DNA of 64,000 bases from Olivibacter jilunii (GCF_900607235.1 NZ_LR027851.1:62001-126000), one strand, 5' to 3'. Shown: positions 8,633 through 18,627, counted from the stretch's first letter. Made by a program: numbers and translations. Notes: generated by a model not told the origin, from the sequence alone.

Positions 8633-9193
8633 ATGAAATATTTAATCGTTGGTTTAGGTAATATCGGGCAGGAATACGCGGACACAAGACATAATATAGG
8701 TTTTATGGTAGCGGATGAACTCGTAAAAGAATTTGGTGCCGGGTATTCTACCTTGAAATATGCTTTTTATTCGGAATTTAAACATAAGGGTAGAACCGTT
8801 CATGTCATTAAGCCCACTACTTACATGAACTTGAGTGGAAAGGCCGTTAACTATTGGATGCATGAGCTTAAAATACCTATTTCCAATGTTTTGGTTATTG
8901 TGGATGACTTAGCTATACCTTTTGGAAGCGTTCGTATCAAACCGAAAGGGAGTGCTGCCGGACATAACGGACTCAAAAATATCGAAGCTCTTTGTGGAGG
9001 ACAGCAATACCCACGTTTGCGCTTTGGTATTGGTGATAACTACCCAAAGGGGCGGCAAATAGATTATGTTTTAGGACCATTCGATCAAGAAGAAAAAGCC
9101 GACTTACCGGCACTTATTGCACATTCCGTGGAAGCAATTAAGAGTTTCGTAACGGTAGGCTTGGAATTGACAATGACAAATTTTAATAAATAA
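8633..9193 (+). CDS. pth: Peptidyl-tRNA hydrolase
   Basis: 186 residues. Releases tRNA from peptidyl-tRNA that has dropped off ribosomes. Family marks are 'KYLIVGLGNIGQEYADTRHNIGF' with catalytic His20, 'KPTTYMNLSGKAV', 'VIVDDLAIPFGSVRIKPKGSAAGHNGLKNI' with the catalytic Asp, and the C-terminal 'RFGIG'. The frame is open from 8597, but those extra 12 residues would be encoded across the terminator at 8590-8621; ATG 8633 matches family length. Confidence 0.96.
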   Translation: MKYLIVGLGNIGQEYADTRHNIGFMVADELVKEFGAGYSTLKYAFYSEFKHKGRTVHVIKPTTYMNLSGKAVNYWMHELKIPISNVLVIVDDLAIPFGSVRIKPKGSAAGHNGLKNIEALCGGQQYPRLRFGIGDNYPKGRQIDYVLGPFDQEEKADLPALIAHSVEAIKSFVTVGLELTMTNFNK

Positions 9194-9254
9194 CTGTAGT
9201 TAAAGCTGTAGGGCTTAGCCATTAGCTAATACCTAAGTGTTAAATATTAAAAAT

Positions 9255-9599
9255 ATGAAAGTTTACGGAATCAAAAACTGCAACACGGTAAAGAAAGCAT
9301 TGGATTGGTTAAATAAGAACCACGTTTCTTACGAATTTCAGGATTTCAAGAAGTTAGGTGTCAGTGAAGATACTTTAGCACGTTGGGAAAAGGAAGTGAG
9401 CTGGGAATCCTTAGTAAATAAAAAAGGTACAACTTGGCGAAGTTTAAGCGATGCGGAAAAAACGGCAGTCATAGATCAGCAAACGGCCAATAAATTGATG
9501 CAAGCAAAAACCAGCGTTATTAAGAGACCGGTTATTGAATCGCCGAAAGGCCTGATTCTTGGGTTTGACGAAAAGGAATACCAAGATAAACTAAAATAA
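9255..9599 (+). CDS. Spx/ArsC-family protein (YffB-like)
   Basis: 114 residues from ATG 9255; a GTG at 9237 extends the frame but leaves a poor N-terminus. It has the thioredoxin-like ArsC fold, 'KVYGIKNCNTVKKALDWLNKNHVSYEFQDFKK', with a single N-terminal Cys10 instead of CxxC, and the conserved 'IKRPVIE' with the anion-binding Arg. The short single-cysteine form resembles YffB/Spx-like proteins rather than a proven arsenate reductase, and there is no ars operon nearby. Followed by a terminator hairpin. Confidence 0.85.
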   Translation: MKVYGIKNCNTVKKALDWLNKNHVSYEFQDFKKLGVSEDTLARWEKEVSWESLVNKKGTTWRSLSDAEKTAVIDQQTANKLMQAKTSVIKRPVIESPKGLILGFDEKEYQDKLK

Positions 9600-9606
9600 T
9601 TGTTAC

Positions 9607-9642
9607 AAAGGCTTAAAATAGATATTTTAAGCCTTTATTTTT
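9607..9642 (+). terminator. Terminator after the Spx/ArsC-like gene
   Basis: AAAGGCTTAAAATA (9607-9620) and TATTTTAAGCCTTT (9623-9636) are fully complementary, followed by ATTTTTAT. The central A/T pairs must open to form the loop. It begins 8 nt after the stop codon. Confidence 0.8.
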
Positions 9643-9734
9643 ATAGGCAGCCTTAAAAATAAAGTTATATTAGCGGCTTATAGTCAAAGCCAAGGCAAAT
9701 TTTTGCCTTACAAATTATTTTTCGATTTATAAGT

Positions 9735-11699
9735 ATGCTAAAACAACAACCCTTCATTGCGCTCATTGCTTTTATTCTTACGATAGGGACCTCCTTTGGT
9801 CAGACTGTCCCTGCGCCAAGCAAATACGATTATGAAAAAGCCTTTGCCCCGATCTTTTATACCCAAAATGGAAACGAATATCGGTCAGCTAGCGGGAAAC
9901 CTGGCGTAAAATATTGGCAGAATCGTGTTAATTATACAATAAAAGTTCGCTTGAATGAGGAACGCAAAGAGATAGAAGGCGTTGTATATTTAGATTATAC
10001 CAATAACAGTCCGGATAGGCTTGACTTCCTGTGGTTACAATTGGATCAAAACCTTTTCTCGAAAAAGAGTCGCGGGGCACAGATCGTTCCGGTAGGAAAA
10101 AGCAGATACGGTTCACATGATACACCTTTTGACGGAGGCTATACGATTGAGGCTGTTAAAGGAGCCGATGGTAAGAGTATAGCTTATCAGGTCAATGATA
10201 CAAGAATGCAAGTTTTCTTACCGGAAGCTTTGGACGCAACGGGAGGAAACACCAAGCTTGCCATCCATTATCGCTATACGATACCGGATTATGGCGCAGA
10301 TAGAACCGGCATACTGCAAACTGCCCATGGGGATATTTTCGCCATTGCACAATGGTATCCCAGAATGGCTGTTTATGATGATGTGTTAGGCTGGAATGTA
10401 CAGCCTTATACAGGTCCGGGCGAATTTTATTTAGAATACGGTGATTTCAATGTTGAAATTACGGCTCCTAGCAAACATATTGTCGTTTGTGGAGGAGAGC
10501 TGTTAAATCCCGATGAAGTCTATACCGAGGAGCAGCTAAAAAGATGGGAAAAAGCTAAAAAAAGCGATAAAACTGTTATGATCCGTTCCGGTGAAGAAGT
10601 GACAAACCCAACATCCAGGCCACAGGGCAAAAAAGAACTGACTTGGCGATTTAGACTTAATCGTAGCAGAGATATTGCTTGGGCTTCATCGAGCTCGTTT
10701 ATTATTGATGCCGCAAAAATTAACTTACCTAACGGACAAACATCAATGGCCGTGTCTGCCTATCCGATGGAAAGTAATGGTAATAATGCTTGGGAACGAT
10801 CAACAGAATATACGAAATCATCTATAGAATATTATTCAAGCAAATGGTATCCCTATCCTTATCCGATTGCCGTAAATGTTGCCTCGAACATAGGAGGGAT
10901 GGAGTATCCGGGAATTGTTTTCTGTAGAAGCACCGCCAAAGCAAGCAGCCTGTGGGGCGTAACAGACCACGAATTTGGTCATATCTGGTTTCCTATGATT
11001 GTGGGAAGTAACGAGCGTCTGTATGCCTGGATGGATGAAGGATTCAATAGCTTTATCAATACCCTATCAAAAGAAGCGTTTAATAACGGTGAATACAGAA
11101 CAGCGAAATACAATGGACATGATTTGGCGCGTGTTTATTTTAGCGATGACGTTGAACCTATTATGTCGTCTCCACAAAATATGAAGGAAAGTAATATAGG
11201 GACACTTGCCTACAGGAAGCCGCAGTTGGCATTAACAATTTTGCGCGAACATATATTGGGCGAGGAACGCTTCGATAGGGCTTTTAAAACTTATATTGAC
11301 TATTGGGCCTATAAACACCCTACACCATTTGATTTCTTTAGAACCATCGAGAACGTGGCAGGCGAAAATTTAAGTTGGTTTTGGCGGTCATGGTTTCAGT
11401 ATAATTGGAAATTGGATCAAGCGGTTGAAGGCGTGAAATATGTAGAAAACGATCCTGCCAAAGGTGCGATCATCACCGTTTCCAATCTCGAGGAAATGCC
11501 TATGCCGCTCATAGTTGAAATTGTATCAGCAAACGGTAACAAGCAGCGGATAAAGCTTCCGGTAGAAATTTGGGAAAGAAATCAGACATTCTCATTTAAA
11601 GTGGCTACAAATGAAAGGCTTAAATCGGTTGTTATTGATCCTGATAAAGTTTTTCCGGACATTAATCCTGCCAATAATAATTGGACCGATGTGCAATAA
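9735..11699 (+). CDS. Secreted M1-family metallopeptidase
   Basis: 654 residues with an N-terminal signal peptide ending at TSFGQ. The zinc site is seen: HEFGH at residues 412-416 and Glu435 in MDEGFN (HExxH followed 18 residues later by E). The aminopeptidase-type 'GGMEYPGIVF' exopeptidase motif lies about 20 residues before the zinc site. The N-terminal 200 residues form the beta-rich domain of M1 proteins. It probably acts in the periplasm or outside the cell on peptides. It stands alone in the plus direction, about 80 bp before the next gene. Confidence 0.92.
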   Translation: MLKQQPFIALIAFILTIGTSFGQTVPAPSKYDYEKAFAPIFYTQNGNEYRSASGKPGVKYWQNRVNYTIKVRLNEERKEIEGVVYLDYTNNSPDRLDFLWLQLDQNLFSKKSRGAQIVPVGKSRYGSHDTPFDGGYTIEAVKGADGKSIAYQVNDTRMQVFLPEALDATGGNTKLAIHYRYTIPDYGADRTGILQTAHGDIFAIAQWYPRMAVYDDVLGWNVQPYTGPGEFYLEYGDFNVEITAPSKHIVVCGGELLNPDEVYTEEQLKRWEKAKKSDKTVMIRSGEEVTNPTSRPQGKKELTWRFRLNRSRDIAWASSSSFIIDAAKINLPNGQTSMAVSAYPMESNGNNAWERSTEYTKSSIEYYSSKWYPYPYPIAVNVASNIGGMEYPGIVFCRSTAKASSLWGVTDHEFGHIWFPMIVGSNERLYAWMDEGFNSFINTLSKEAFNNGEYRTAKYNGHDLARVYFSDDVEPIMSSPQNMKESNIGTLAYRKPQLALTILREHILGEERFDRAFKTYIDYWAYKHPTPFDFFRTIENVAGENLSWFWRSWFQYNWKLDQAVEGVKYVENDPAKGAIITVSNLEEMPMPLIVEIVSANGNKQRIKLPVEIWERNQTFSFKVATNERLKSVVIDPDKVFPDINPANNNWTDVQ

Positions 11700-11781
11700 A
11701 TGTTAAATTTTATGTTTTAGCTAACACTTTTCGCCAAAAACTGTTTAGTTTGTACCTGAAAATACCAGATTCATTGAATAT

Positions 11782-12546
11782 ATGATAAAGCCTTTTATAT
11801 TATTTTCCTTGCTATTGGCTAGTGTTATTACCGTAAGTGCTCAGGATCGTTTTAGAGGGATTGTCTTGGAGTATAAGAGCAACGAGCTAATGCCGGAGGT
11901 TTCGGTGAAGAATTTAAATAAACATGATAGTACACGTAGTAATAGATCAGGGGAATTTTCTCTTCGAGCCGATAAGGATGATATTTTGGTGTTTTCTTAC
12001 CCAGGTTACCGTACGGACAGTTTAGTAGTAACAGATTTTGCTTTAAAAAGAGTATACCTCACCTCCGTTAACGATCCTCGAATGTTGGATGAGGTCAATA
12101 TTAACGCTTTGACTAATAGCCGGATTGCCGAAGAGAAAGAACGTTTGAGAAAAGAAGGGCAGTTTGCGAATACAGTTTCAGGAGGAAGTAGCGCAAATGG
12201 TACACAGCGTATGGGAGGAATTGGTTTTTCTCCCTCGCGCATATTTGGGAAGGGCGCTCGTAACGCCCGAAGACAATATAGAATGTTGGAAGTAGAAAGT
12301 AATAATCGGATTATAGATGCGCGATTTACAGAGGAGTTGATTACAAGCTTGACACCATTAAGAGGAGAAGATTTGAGCTTATTTATGGCAAAATATCGTC
12401 CGAAAGCGTCATTCATTCAGGAAGCGAATGACGAGACCCTCCGTCTATACATTATGGATTCTTATAATAAGTATAAAGATTTAAGCTCCGCGGCCAAGGA
12501 GAAAATTAAGCTGGATAATAAGGAACCCGAAAAGCGTGCTAAATAA
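11782..12546 (+). CDS. Exported CarboxypepD_reg-like domain protein
   Basis: 254 residues with a signal peptide (to about SAQ, residue 21). Residues 22-100 match the carboxypeptidase regulatory-like beta-sandwich used at the front of SusC proteins ('FRGIVLEYKSNELMPEVSVKNLN', 'RSGEFSLRADKDDILVFSYPGY'). The rest is a charged region with a helical Lys/Glu-rich end and no recognised domain. Similar small proteins are frequent in Bacteroidota; the function is unknown. Its 3' end overlaps the convergent WD40 gene by 8 bp. Confidence 0.75.
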   Translation: MIKPFILFSLLLASVITVSAQDRFRGIVLEYKSNELMPEVSVKNLNKHDSTRSNRSGEFSLRADKDDILVFSYPGYRTDSLVVTDFALKRVYLTSVNDPRMLDEVNINALTNSRIAEEKERLRKEGQFANTVSGGSSANGTQRMGGIGFSPSRIFGKGARNARRQYRMLEVESNNRIIDARFTEELITSLTPLRGEDLSLFMAKYRPKASFIQEANDETLRLYIMDSYNKYKDLSSAAKEKIKLDNKEPEKRAK

Positions 12547-13456
12547 GCTCTGTATTCCAAATAAGGACCATTTTATCATCGCTTACTGAGGCGAAGGTAT
12601 GATCGTTGATCCAGGTTATATTATTTATCGATAAACGATGTGTTTCGTACCCTTTTTCCAAACTAATATTTTTCATTAAGGAATAATCCGTGGCGCGCCA
12701 TATCTTAATGCTTTTATCGCGGCTCGCGGTAGTAAATAAGGGAAAGCTTGGGTGGTAAGCGATGCCATAAATGCTGAACATATGTGCCGTGATATTTCTA
12801 TTTAATAAAAAATCTTTTGTCTCGAATACATTTAATTGTGCATCGCGTCCGCCGGTTAATAGAAAGTTGCCATCGGGAGAAAATGTGAGTGCAGTAATGG
12901 CGGCACTATGCTCATTGATTTCTTGAAATTGCAGATAGTCCCGGGCATGAAATAATCTTATTTTACTGTCTTTTGCACCGAACGCGATGGTATCTTCGGT
13001 GCGGTTAAGTGCAATGCAGCGGACCGTTTCTGCAGACACATTGAAATGATATAGCAACTTGAAATTCACAGTGTCCCAGACAGATACCGTACCATCTTCT
13101 GACGACACAATCAGCTCAGGTTTTGTAAGGAAGGCCTGTATCCCGAAAATCGGCTTTTCGTGATGTTGCAGTCTAGCCACCACCAAATGTTTTTCAACAT
13201 CCACAATAGTCACCAAACCGCTTCTTTCGCCAATGGCTAGTAATTTGCCGGCAGGAAGGTAGTGCAGCGCATATACAGAGCTTTTTACAGGGAGGAGTAT
13301 TCTTTTAAATTTACCTACATCGAGATCCCATTCCACCACACCTTTGTCATTGCCTGCCGTGAACAGCATAGAGGGAGTACTTCCCGTCTCAACGGCAAAG
13401 ATCGGATTTTGATGCCCTGATAAAGTATATTTCTTATTAACCTCTATTCTGTTCAT
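12539..13456 (-). CDS. WD40-repeat protein
   Basis: 305 residues forming about seven WD40 blades across the whole length, e.g. 'TLSGHQNPIFAVETG', 'ITALTFSPDGNFLLTGGRDAQLNVFE', 'IYGIAYHPSFPLFTTASRDKSIKIWR' and a closing 'FASVSDDKMVLIWN'. There is no signal peptide or other domain, so it is a cytoplasmic beta-propeller, probably a protein-binding scaffold. It begins 2 bp after the hisIE stop and is the last gene of the histidine operon by position, which suggests co-expression; no direct link to histidine synthesis can be read from the protein. Confidence 0.88.
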   Translation of the reverse strand: MNRIEVNKKYTLSGHQNPIFAVETGSTPSMLFTAGNDKGVVEWDLDVGKFKRILLPVKSSVYALHYLPAGKLLAIGERSGLVTIVDVEKHLVVARLQHHEKPIFGIQAFLTKPELIVSSEDGTVSVWDTVNFKLLYHFNVSAETVRCIALNRTEDTIAFGAKDSKIRLFHARDYLQFQEINEHSAAITALTFSPDGNFLLTGGRDAQLNVFETKDFLLNRNITAHMFSIYGIAYHPSFPLFTTASRDKSIKIWRATDYSLMKNISLEKGYETHRLSINNITWINDHTFASVSDDKMVLIWNTELI

Positions 13457-13458
13457 GA

Positions 13459-14046
13459 CTATTTATGATGCCGTTTAGCTAAATTCTCAGCAATACGTAC
13501 CAAGGGGATGTTTTTTTCTCTCAATAGAACAAGTAAATGAAAGATCAGGTCTGATGATTCGTTAATAAAATCCATGTCTGATTCTTTCAGTGCAGCTATA
13601 ACGGTCTCTATAGCTTCTTCTCCCACTTTTTGCGCGATTTTATTAATGCCTTTGTCCCGCAGTTTGTTTACATAAGAACTTTCATTAGGATTGATAAAGC
13701 GATCATCAATAATTTTTTCTAATTGAAAAATGAAATTTTGATTAAAATCAGTTTTGAAGCAACTTCTAGATCCGGTATGACAGGTTGGGCCTTTTGGATT
13801 TACCTTAATTAGTAGGGTGTCGTTATCACAATCAACAGACGCTTCAACCAGCTCTAAGTAATTACCGCTTTCTTCTCCCTTTGTCCATAAGCGATTCTTA
13901 GTGCGTGAGAAGAAGGTGACACGTTGTTCTTTTTGCGTCTTTTCCCATGCCTCTTCATTCATGTAACCCAGCATAAGTACTTCTAATGTTTGATAATCCT
14001 GAATGACAGCGGGAACTAAGCCTGCTCCTTTATTAAAATCTAGCAT
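13459..14046 (-). CDS. hisIE: Bifunctional phosphoribosyl-AMP cyclohydrolase / phosphoribosyl-ATP diphosphatase
   Basis: 195 residues. The N-terminal HisI domain (about 1-105) carries 'VLMLGYMNEEAWEKT', 'FFSRTKNRLWTKGEESGN', 'VDCDNDTLLIKVNPKGPTCHTG' with its zinc/magnesium Asp and Cys residues. The C-terminal HisE domain (about 110-195) is an all-helical MazG-like part with 'KVGEEAIETVIAAL' and 'SDLIFHLLVLL'. It carries out steps 2 and 3 of histidine synthesis. It lies 17 bp behind hisF in the operon. Confidence 0.95.
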   Translation of the reverse strand: MLDFNKGAGLVPAVIQDYQTLEVLMLGYMNEEAWEKTQKEQRVTFFSRTKNRLWTKGEESGNYLELVEASVDCDNDTLLIKVNPKGPTCHTGSRSCFKTDFNQNFIFQLEKIIDDRFINPNESSYVNKLRDKGINKIAQKVGEEAIETVIAALKESDMDFINESSDLIFHLLVLLREKNIPLVRIAENLAKRHHK

Positions 14047-14063
14047 TTTTAAAATAAATTACA

Positions 14064-14852
14064 TTAACGGACTTCTATACCATGTGCTCTCAGTGTTCCC
14101 TTCAGGTCAGGTATACGAATTTCCCCATAGTGAAAAACGGAAGCTGCTAAAGCAGCATCTACCTGTGTTTCTAAGAAAACATCTACAAAATGTTGTTGAT
14201 TGCCCGCTCCGCCGGAGGCAATAATAGGTATACTTAAGCTTTGATTAACAGTACGGAGTAACTTGCAATCAAAACCATTCTTTGTTCCGTCATGGTCCAT
14301 GGATGTGAGTAATATTTCGCCGGCGCCTCTGCTTTCGGCCTCCTTTATCCACTCTTCTGTAAGGATATCCGTTTTTATCCGTCCACCATTGAGGTGAACA
14401 TAATTTTTGCCGTCAACGTACTTCGTGTCAATAGCGACAACAACGAATTGAATACCAAATGCATCGGCCAGTTCGTCGATTAATCCTGGATTTCTAACAG
14501 CTGCAGAATTAATGGAAATTTTATCTGCACCGGAATTTAATAATATATCTGCATCGCCAATCTCATGTATGCCTCCGCCAATGGTAAAAGGAATATTCAC
14601 ATTTCTCGCAACGGCTTTGACCATATCAATCGTTGTCTTGCGTTTTTCGTGCGTGGCGGTTATATCCAGAAAAACCAATTCATCAGCATCTTGCTTGGAA
14701 TATTGCCATGCCAGCTCAACTGGATCACCCGCATCGCGTAAATCGACAAAGTTAACTCCTTTAACGGTTCTCCCATCCTTTACATCCAAGCAAGGGATAA
14801 TACGCTTAGCAACGCCCGTATTTAAAAATTGATCAGTGAGCGAAGGTTCCAT
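14064..14852 (-). CDS. hisF: Imidazole glycerol phosphate synthase, cyclase subunit
   Basis: 262 residues, a TIM barrel with '[20 protein letters not shown]', 'DITATHEKR', 'PFTIGGGI', 'VVAIDTK' and 'IASGGAG'. Together with HisH it makes IGP and AICAR from PRFAR. The start used here overlaps the end of hisA by 31 bp; the first ten residues before AKRIIPC are longer than usual, but there is no better in-frame start codon, so overlap and coupling with hisA are likely real. Confidence 0.95.
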   Translation of the reverse strand: MEPSLTDQFLNTGVAKRIIPCLDVKDGRTVKGVNFVDLRDAGDPVELAWQYSKQDADELVFLDITATHEKRKTTIDMVKAVARNVNIPFTIGGGIHEIGDADILLNSGADKISINSAAVRNPGLIDELADAFGIQFVVVAIDTKYVDGKNYVHLNGGRIKTDILTEEWIKEAESRGAGEILLTSMDHDGTKNGFDCKLLRTVNQSLSIPIIASGGAGNQQHFVDVFLETQVDAALAASVFHYGEIRIPDLKGTLRAHGIEVR

Positions 14853-15571
14853 TCTTTTATCTCTTCAATACTTATTCTATTTTCGTATATGGCTTTTCCA
14901 ACAACACATGCTTCTATCCGAAGTTCGTCGAGGGCTTTGATATCATCCATGGAACTGATACCACCGGAGGCAATTAATTTGATGATAGGGGAGTGATCTA
15001 AAAGTTTTTTATACAAATCAATACCCGCTCCGCCAAGTTTTCCGTCCTTGTTGATGTCTGTGCAAAGGAACCTGAAGAAGCCCAAACCAAGGCATCTGTC
15101 TATATAATCGATTAACTTTAAAGGTGAACTTTCCATCCAGCCCGAATATTTAATGACCTCGTCTAGTACGTCTATAGCAACTACAATGTGATCGGAACAT
15201 TTGATTCCATTACAGTAAAGGTGGCTAAGCTCATCTAAAAACTCCGGATTGGTGATGGCTTGCGTTCCAACGATGACGCGATGTATACCGGAGTCAATCA
15301 ATTCCTTAACCTTATCGATGCTTCTGACCCCACCGCCGTACTGAACCTTCATGTCGGTTTTTTTGATAATGTCAAAAAGATACTGTTGATTGCTGAAATC
15401 GCCTTTTGCGCCATTGAGATCAATAATATGTACAAATTCGGTGCCGTTCGACTGATATTTTTCTATCATCTCCTCCAAACTGATATCATAGGTGGTAATA
15501 TCATCGTATTTACCTTCTCGTAAACGAACTACCTTTTTATCCAATATATCGATTGCTGGAATAATATACAT
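14822..15571 (-). CDS. hisA: ProFAR isomerase (phosphoribosylformimino-AICAR-P isomerase)
   Basis: 249 residues, TIM barrel homologous to HisF: '[27 protein letters not shown]', '[13 protein letters not shown]', 'VVAIDVLDE', '[13 protein letters not shown]'. It opens the ring of ProFAR in step 4. Twelve bp separate it from hisH, and its end overlaps hisF. It is one of the closely packed HAF-IE genes that form the tight half of the operon. Confidence 0.95.
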   Translation of the reverse strand: MYIIPAIDILDKKVVRLREGKYDDITTYDISLEEMIEKYQSNGTEFVHIIDLNGAKGDFSNQQYLFDIIKKTDMKVQYGGGVRSIDKVKELIDSGIHRVIVGTQAITNPEFLDELSHLYCNGIKCSDHIVVAIDVLDEVIKYSGWMESSPLKLIDYIDRCLGLGFFRFLCTDINKDGKLGGAGIDLYKKLLDHSPIIKLIASGGISSMDDIKALDELRIEACVVGKAIYENRISIEEIKEWNLRSLINF

Positions 15572-15583
15572 GACTTTTCTTGA

Positions 15584-16174
15584 TTAGATTGCACAAAAAT
15601 TTTTTAATAATTGTTCTCCTGCTTCTCCTGATTTTTCAGGGTGAAATTGGACTCCATAAAAATTGTTAAACTGTATAGCTGAAGAAAACTTAAGACCATA
15701 CGTTGTATAAGCGAGTGTAAAAGTAGGATTATATTCGATAAAATAAGAGTGGACAAAATAAAAATATGCATCAGCCGGTATTCCTTTAAAAAGGTTATTA
15801 TCATAACTTGAATTCACGCTATTCCATCCCATGTGAGGAACTTTATAGGGGATCTTATGAGCAAAATGCAGTGTGTCAATATCCATAATATGCAATAATT
15901 GAGCATTTCCTTCTTCCGAATGGCGCGTCAGTAATTGCATGCCGACGCAAATTCCCAACACCGGTTTTGTCAGAGCCTTTATCGAATTAACTAGTCCAGA
16001 TGTTTGCAGTTTCTGCATGGCGGCTCCTGCATGGCCAACGCCGGGTATAATAATGTGACTATATCGATCCATATTATCTCCTGCATTAACCATACCATAT
16101 TTTAAGCTCAGCCGATCGAGCGCGGCAGTCAACGAAAAAATGTTGCCCGCACCGTAGTTTATTATTCCAATCAT
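15584..16174 (-). CDS. hisH: Imidazole glycerol phosphate synthase, glutamine amidotransferase subunit
   Basis: 196 residues. Class-I glutaminase that feeds ammonia to HisF. The nucleophile Cys is in LGICVGMQLL, and the His/Glu pair is in 'GVQFHPEKSGEAG'. The N-terminal 'IGIINYGAGNIFSL' and 'IIPGVGHAGAAM' blocks are typical. Note GVGHAGAA where most homologues have GVGxFxxA. A 108-bp spacer with no gene separates it from hisB. Confidence 0.95.
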   Translation of the reverse strand: MIGIINYGAGNIFSLTAALDRLSLKYGMVNAGDNMDRYSHIIIPGVGHAGAAMQKLQTSGLVNSIKALTKPVLGICVGMQLLTRHSEEGNAQLLHIMDIDTLHFAHKIPYKVPHMGWNSVNSSYDNNLFKGIPADAYFYFVHSYFIEYNPTFTLAYTTYGLKFSSAIQFNNFYGVQFHPEKSGEAGEQLLKNFCAI

Positions 16175-16282
16175 GTTTAGCTATTCGCCTTTAGCACACA
16201 GCTATCAGCTCTAAAAAATTACCAATATTATTACTATCTACTCAAACCGCTACATTCATCCTACACCTTACACCCTAAACCT

Positions 16283-17440
16283 TTAAAGCACACCTTTCGT
16301 ACTGGGAAGTTCCATTCGGTCGGGATCCCTTTTTACCGCCATTTTAATCGCTTTGGCAAAAGCCTTAAAAATTGCCTCGATTTTGTGATGCTCATTTTGT
16401 CCTTCTGCTTTAATGTTCAGATTACATTTAGCTGCATCTGAAAAGGATTTAAAAAAGTGGATAAACATTTCTGTAGGCATTTCACCTATTTTTTCGCGTT
16501 TAAATTCCGCCTCCCATACCAGCCAGTTCCTTCCCCCGAAATCCAAAGCTACTTGTGCCAGGCAATCATCCATCGGTAAACAAAAACCATATCGTTCGAT
16601 GCCTCTTTTATCACCCAGTGCTTTCAATATCGTTTCTCCCAATGCCAAGGCAGTATCTTCGATTGTGTGATGCTCGTCGATGTGAAGATCGCCCTTTGTC
16701 TTTATCGTCAAGTCCATGCTACCGTGGCGAGCTAATTGATCAAGCATATGATCGAAAAATGGAAGACCTGTTTCGATTGCCGCTTGACCTTTCCCATCCA
16801 AGTTGACAGAGACGTAAATATCTGTTTCATTCGTTGTTCGTTGATGCACCGCCGCGCGATTGCCAACTTTCAAAAATTCATACACTTTTTTGAACTCGGT
16901 TGTTTCTAAGGCAATAACACCGGCATCAACGAGAAGGTTTTCATTTGCTCCAAGTGCGTCGTTATTTCGTAACCAGATAGCCTTTGCACCTAGATTCTGT
17001 GCAAGACGCACATCGTTAATCCGATCACCTATCACATAGGAGTTCGCTAAATCATACTTTTCGGTATCAAAATACTCTTTTAGCATACCGATGCCTGGTT
17101 TTCTGGTTTCCGCTTGTTCATGTGGAAAAGTACGATCGATGTGCTCTTTGCTAAAGTGCACGCCTTCACCGGCGAAAGTTTCCATAATGAAGCGGTGTAC
17201 AGGCCAAAAATTGGCTTCAGGATGCGAATCGGTACCTAAACCGTCTTGATTAGTCACTAAAACTAATTCATAGTCCAATTCTTTGGCTATCCGGGGTAAG
17301 TATTGTAATGCCCCAGGATAAAATTTAAGTTTCTCAAAGGAATCTATCTGTTCATCTTCCGGTTCAATAATCAATGTTCCATCGCGGTCGATGAACAAAA
17401 TTCGCTTTTTATTATTGCTACTAGCCATATTATCGATCAT
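16283..17440 (-). CDS. hisB: Bifunctional histidinol-phosphatase / imidazoleglycerol-phosphate dehydratase
   Basis: 385 residues. The HAD-type phosphatase domain is N-terminal (about 1-180; '[17 protein letters not shown]', '[25 protein letters not shown]'). The dehydratase domain is C-terminal (about 200-385; '[28 protein letters not shown]', '[15 protein letters not shown]', '[16 protein letters not shown]') with its manganese-binding histidines. It covers two separate steps of histidine synthesis. An internal ATG four codons in (17428) is an alternative start. The fusion resembles the enterobacterial HisB and is common in Bacteroidota. Confidence 0.95.
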   Translation of the reverse strand: MIDNMASSNNKKRILFIDRDGTLIIEPEDEQIDSFEKLKFYPGALQYLPRIAKELDYELVLVTNQDGLGTDSHPEANFWPVHRFIMETFAGEGVHFSKEHIDRTFPHEQAETRKPGIGMLKEYFDTEKYDLANSYVIGDRINDVRLAQNLGAKAIWLRNNDALGANENLLVDAGVIALETTEFKKVYEFLKVGNRAAVHQRTTNETDIYVSVNLDGKGQAAIETGLPFFDHMLDQLARHGSMDLTIKTKGDLHIDEHHTIEDTALALGETILKALGDKRGIERYGFCLPMDDCLAQVALDFGGRNWLVWEAEFKREKIGEMPTEMFIHFFKSFSDAAKCNLNIKAEGQNEHHKIEAIFKAFAKAIKMAVKRDPDRMELPSTKGVL

Positions 17441-17513
17441 TCTTTACAATCTAGCCAAGCACGCCACCGTTGTGTTTACTTAGCTTTCTGTTTTATTATC
17501 CAAAAGTACTATT

Positions 17514-18578
17514 CTACTGACCATTAACCAACGGATACGTGCGAAGTGCATGTAAGAGTTGCTGGTTTTCTTCGGGAGTGCCTATAGTTATACGTAGGCA
17601 TCCTTCGCATAATATGACCGACGATCGGTCGCGTACAATAATGCCTAGTTCAACAAGGTATTTGTAAATTTCCCGAGGGGTAGTCATTTTTACCAAGATG
17701 AAATTTGCCTCCGAAGGATAGATGTATTGTATAAGCGGGAGCGTTGAGAGGTCTTTAACTAATTTCTCTCTTTCTCTGACGGTAGTCTTTATCCATGTGT
17801 TGATTTCGTCTACATTTTCAAGAGCTTGTATTGCAAGTGTTTGAGACGCTTCGTTAATGTTGTATGGCGGCTTTATTTTGTTAAGCACATCAATGATATC
17901 GCGGGCCGCAAAAGCCATTCCTATTCTCAATCCCGCCAATCCCCAAGCCTTAGAAAGCGTTTGCAGCACTACCAGGTTATTATATTCTGTCAACTCTTGT
18001 ATAAAAGATCGTTGTTTGGCGAAGTTTATATAGGCTTCATCTACCACTACTATACCGTTGAAGTTATTCAACAGCGTTTCTATATCTGCTCTATTGATCG
18101 AATTCCCGGTAGGATTGTTGGGCGAACAGATGAAAATAATTTTACTGTTTTCATCGATCGTCTCAGCTATGCTATTAAGGTCTAACTGGAATTCTGTCGT
18201 CAGCGGGACGCGCTTAATTAAAACATCATTGATATTGGCGGATACTTCATACATTCCATAGGTTGGCGGAACGATAATAATATTGTCTATACCCGGGCGA
18301 CAAAAGGCCCTCAATAGAAGGTCAATTGCTTCGTCGCTTCCATTGCCAACAAAAATATGTTCCGTAGGAACACCTTTGATTTGGCGGACTTTTTCCTTTA
18401 AGTTTAATTGTAGTGGGTCCGGATATCGGTTGTAATTTACAGGTAAAGGTGAACCAAATGCATTTTCATTTGCATCTAATAAGATAGAAGCTTCTCCTTT
18501 AAATTCGTCACGAGCGGAAGAATAAGGTGTAAGCTTTCTAATATTGTCCCTTAACAGGTTTTGAATGTTGATGGTCAT
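17514..18578 (-). CDS. hisC: Histidinol-phosphate aminotransferase
   Basis: 354 residues, a PLP-dependent fold-I aminotransferase. 'LDANENAFGSP', 'RYPDPLQLNLKEKV', 'VGNGSDEAIDLLLRAF', 'CSPNNPTGN', 'VVDEAYINF' and the PLP-lysine segment 'LQTLSKAWGLAGLRIGMAFA' are all present. It transfers an amino group from glutamate to imidazole-acetol phosphate. The 73-bp gap to hisB contains no gene; the 59-bp gap to hisD contains a hairpin. Confidence 0.95.
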   Translation of the reverse strand: MTINIQNLLRDNIRKLTPYSSARDEFKGEASILLDANENAFGSPLPVNYNRYPDPLQLNLKEKVRQIKGVPTEHIFVGNGSDEAIDLLLRAFCRPGIDNIIIVPPTYGMYEVSANINDVLIKRVPLTTEFQLDLNSIAETIDENSKIIFICSPNNPTGNSINRADIETLLNNFNGIVVVDEAYINFAKQRSFIQELTEYNNLVVLQTLSKAWGLAGLRIGMAFAARDIIDVLNKIKPPYNINEASQTLAIQALENVDEINTWIKTTVREREKLVKDLSTLPLIQYIYPSEANFILVKMTTPREIYKYLVELGIIVRDRSSVILCEGCLRITIGTPEENQQLLHALRTYPLVNGQ

Positions 18579-18611
18579 TTTTAAAGTAAAAAGTAAAATG
18601 TAAAAAGCTTG

Positions 18612-18627
18612 CCACCCGTAGGGGTGG
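18612..18627 (-). other. Intercistronic hairpin between hisD and hisC
   Basis: CCACCC-CTAC-GGGTGG read on the minus strand, a 6-bp GC-only stem in the middle of an AT-rich spacer. It is followed by GCAAGCTTTTTAC, so it is at most a weak terminator; it may instead be an RNA processing or stability element that sets different levels for hisG-hisD and the later genes. Confidence 0.5.
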
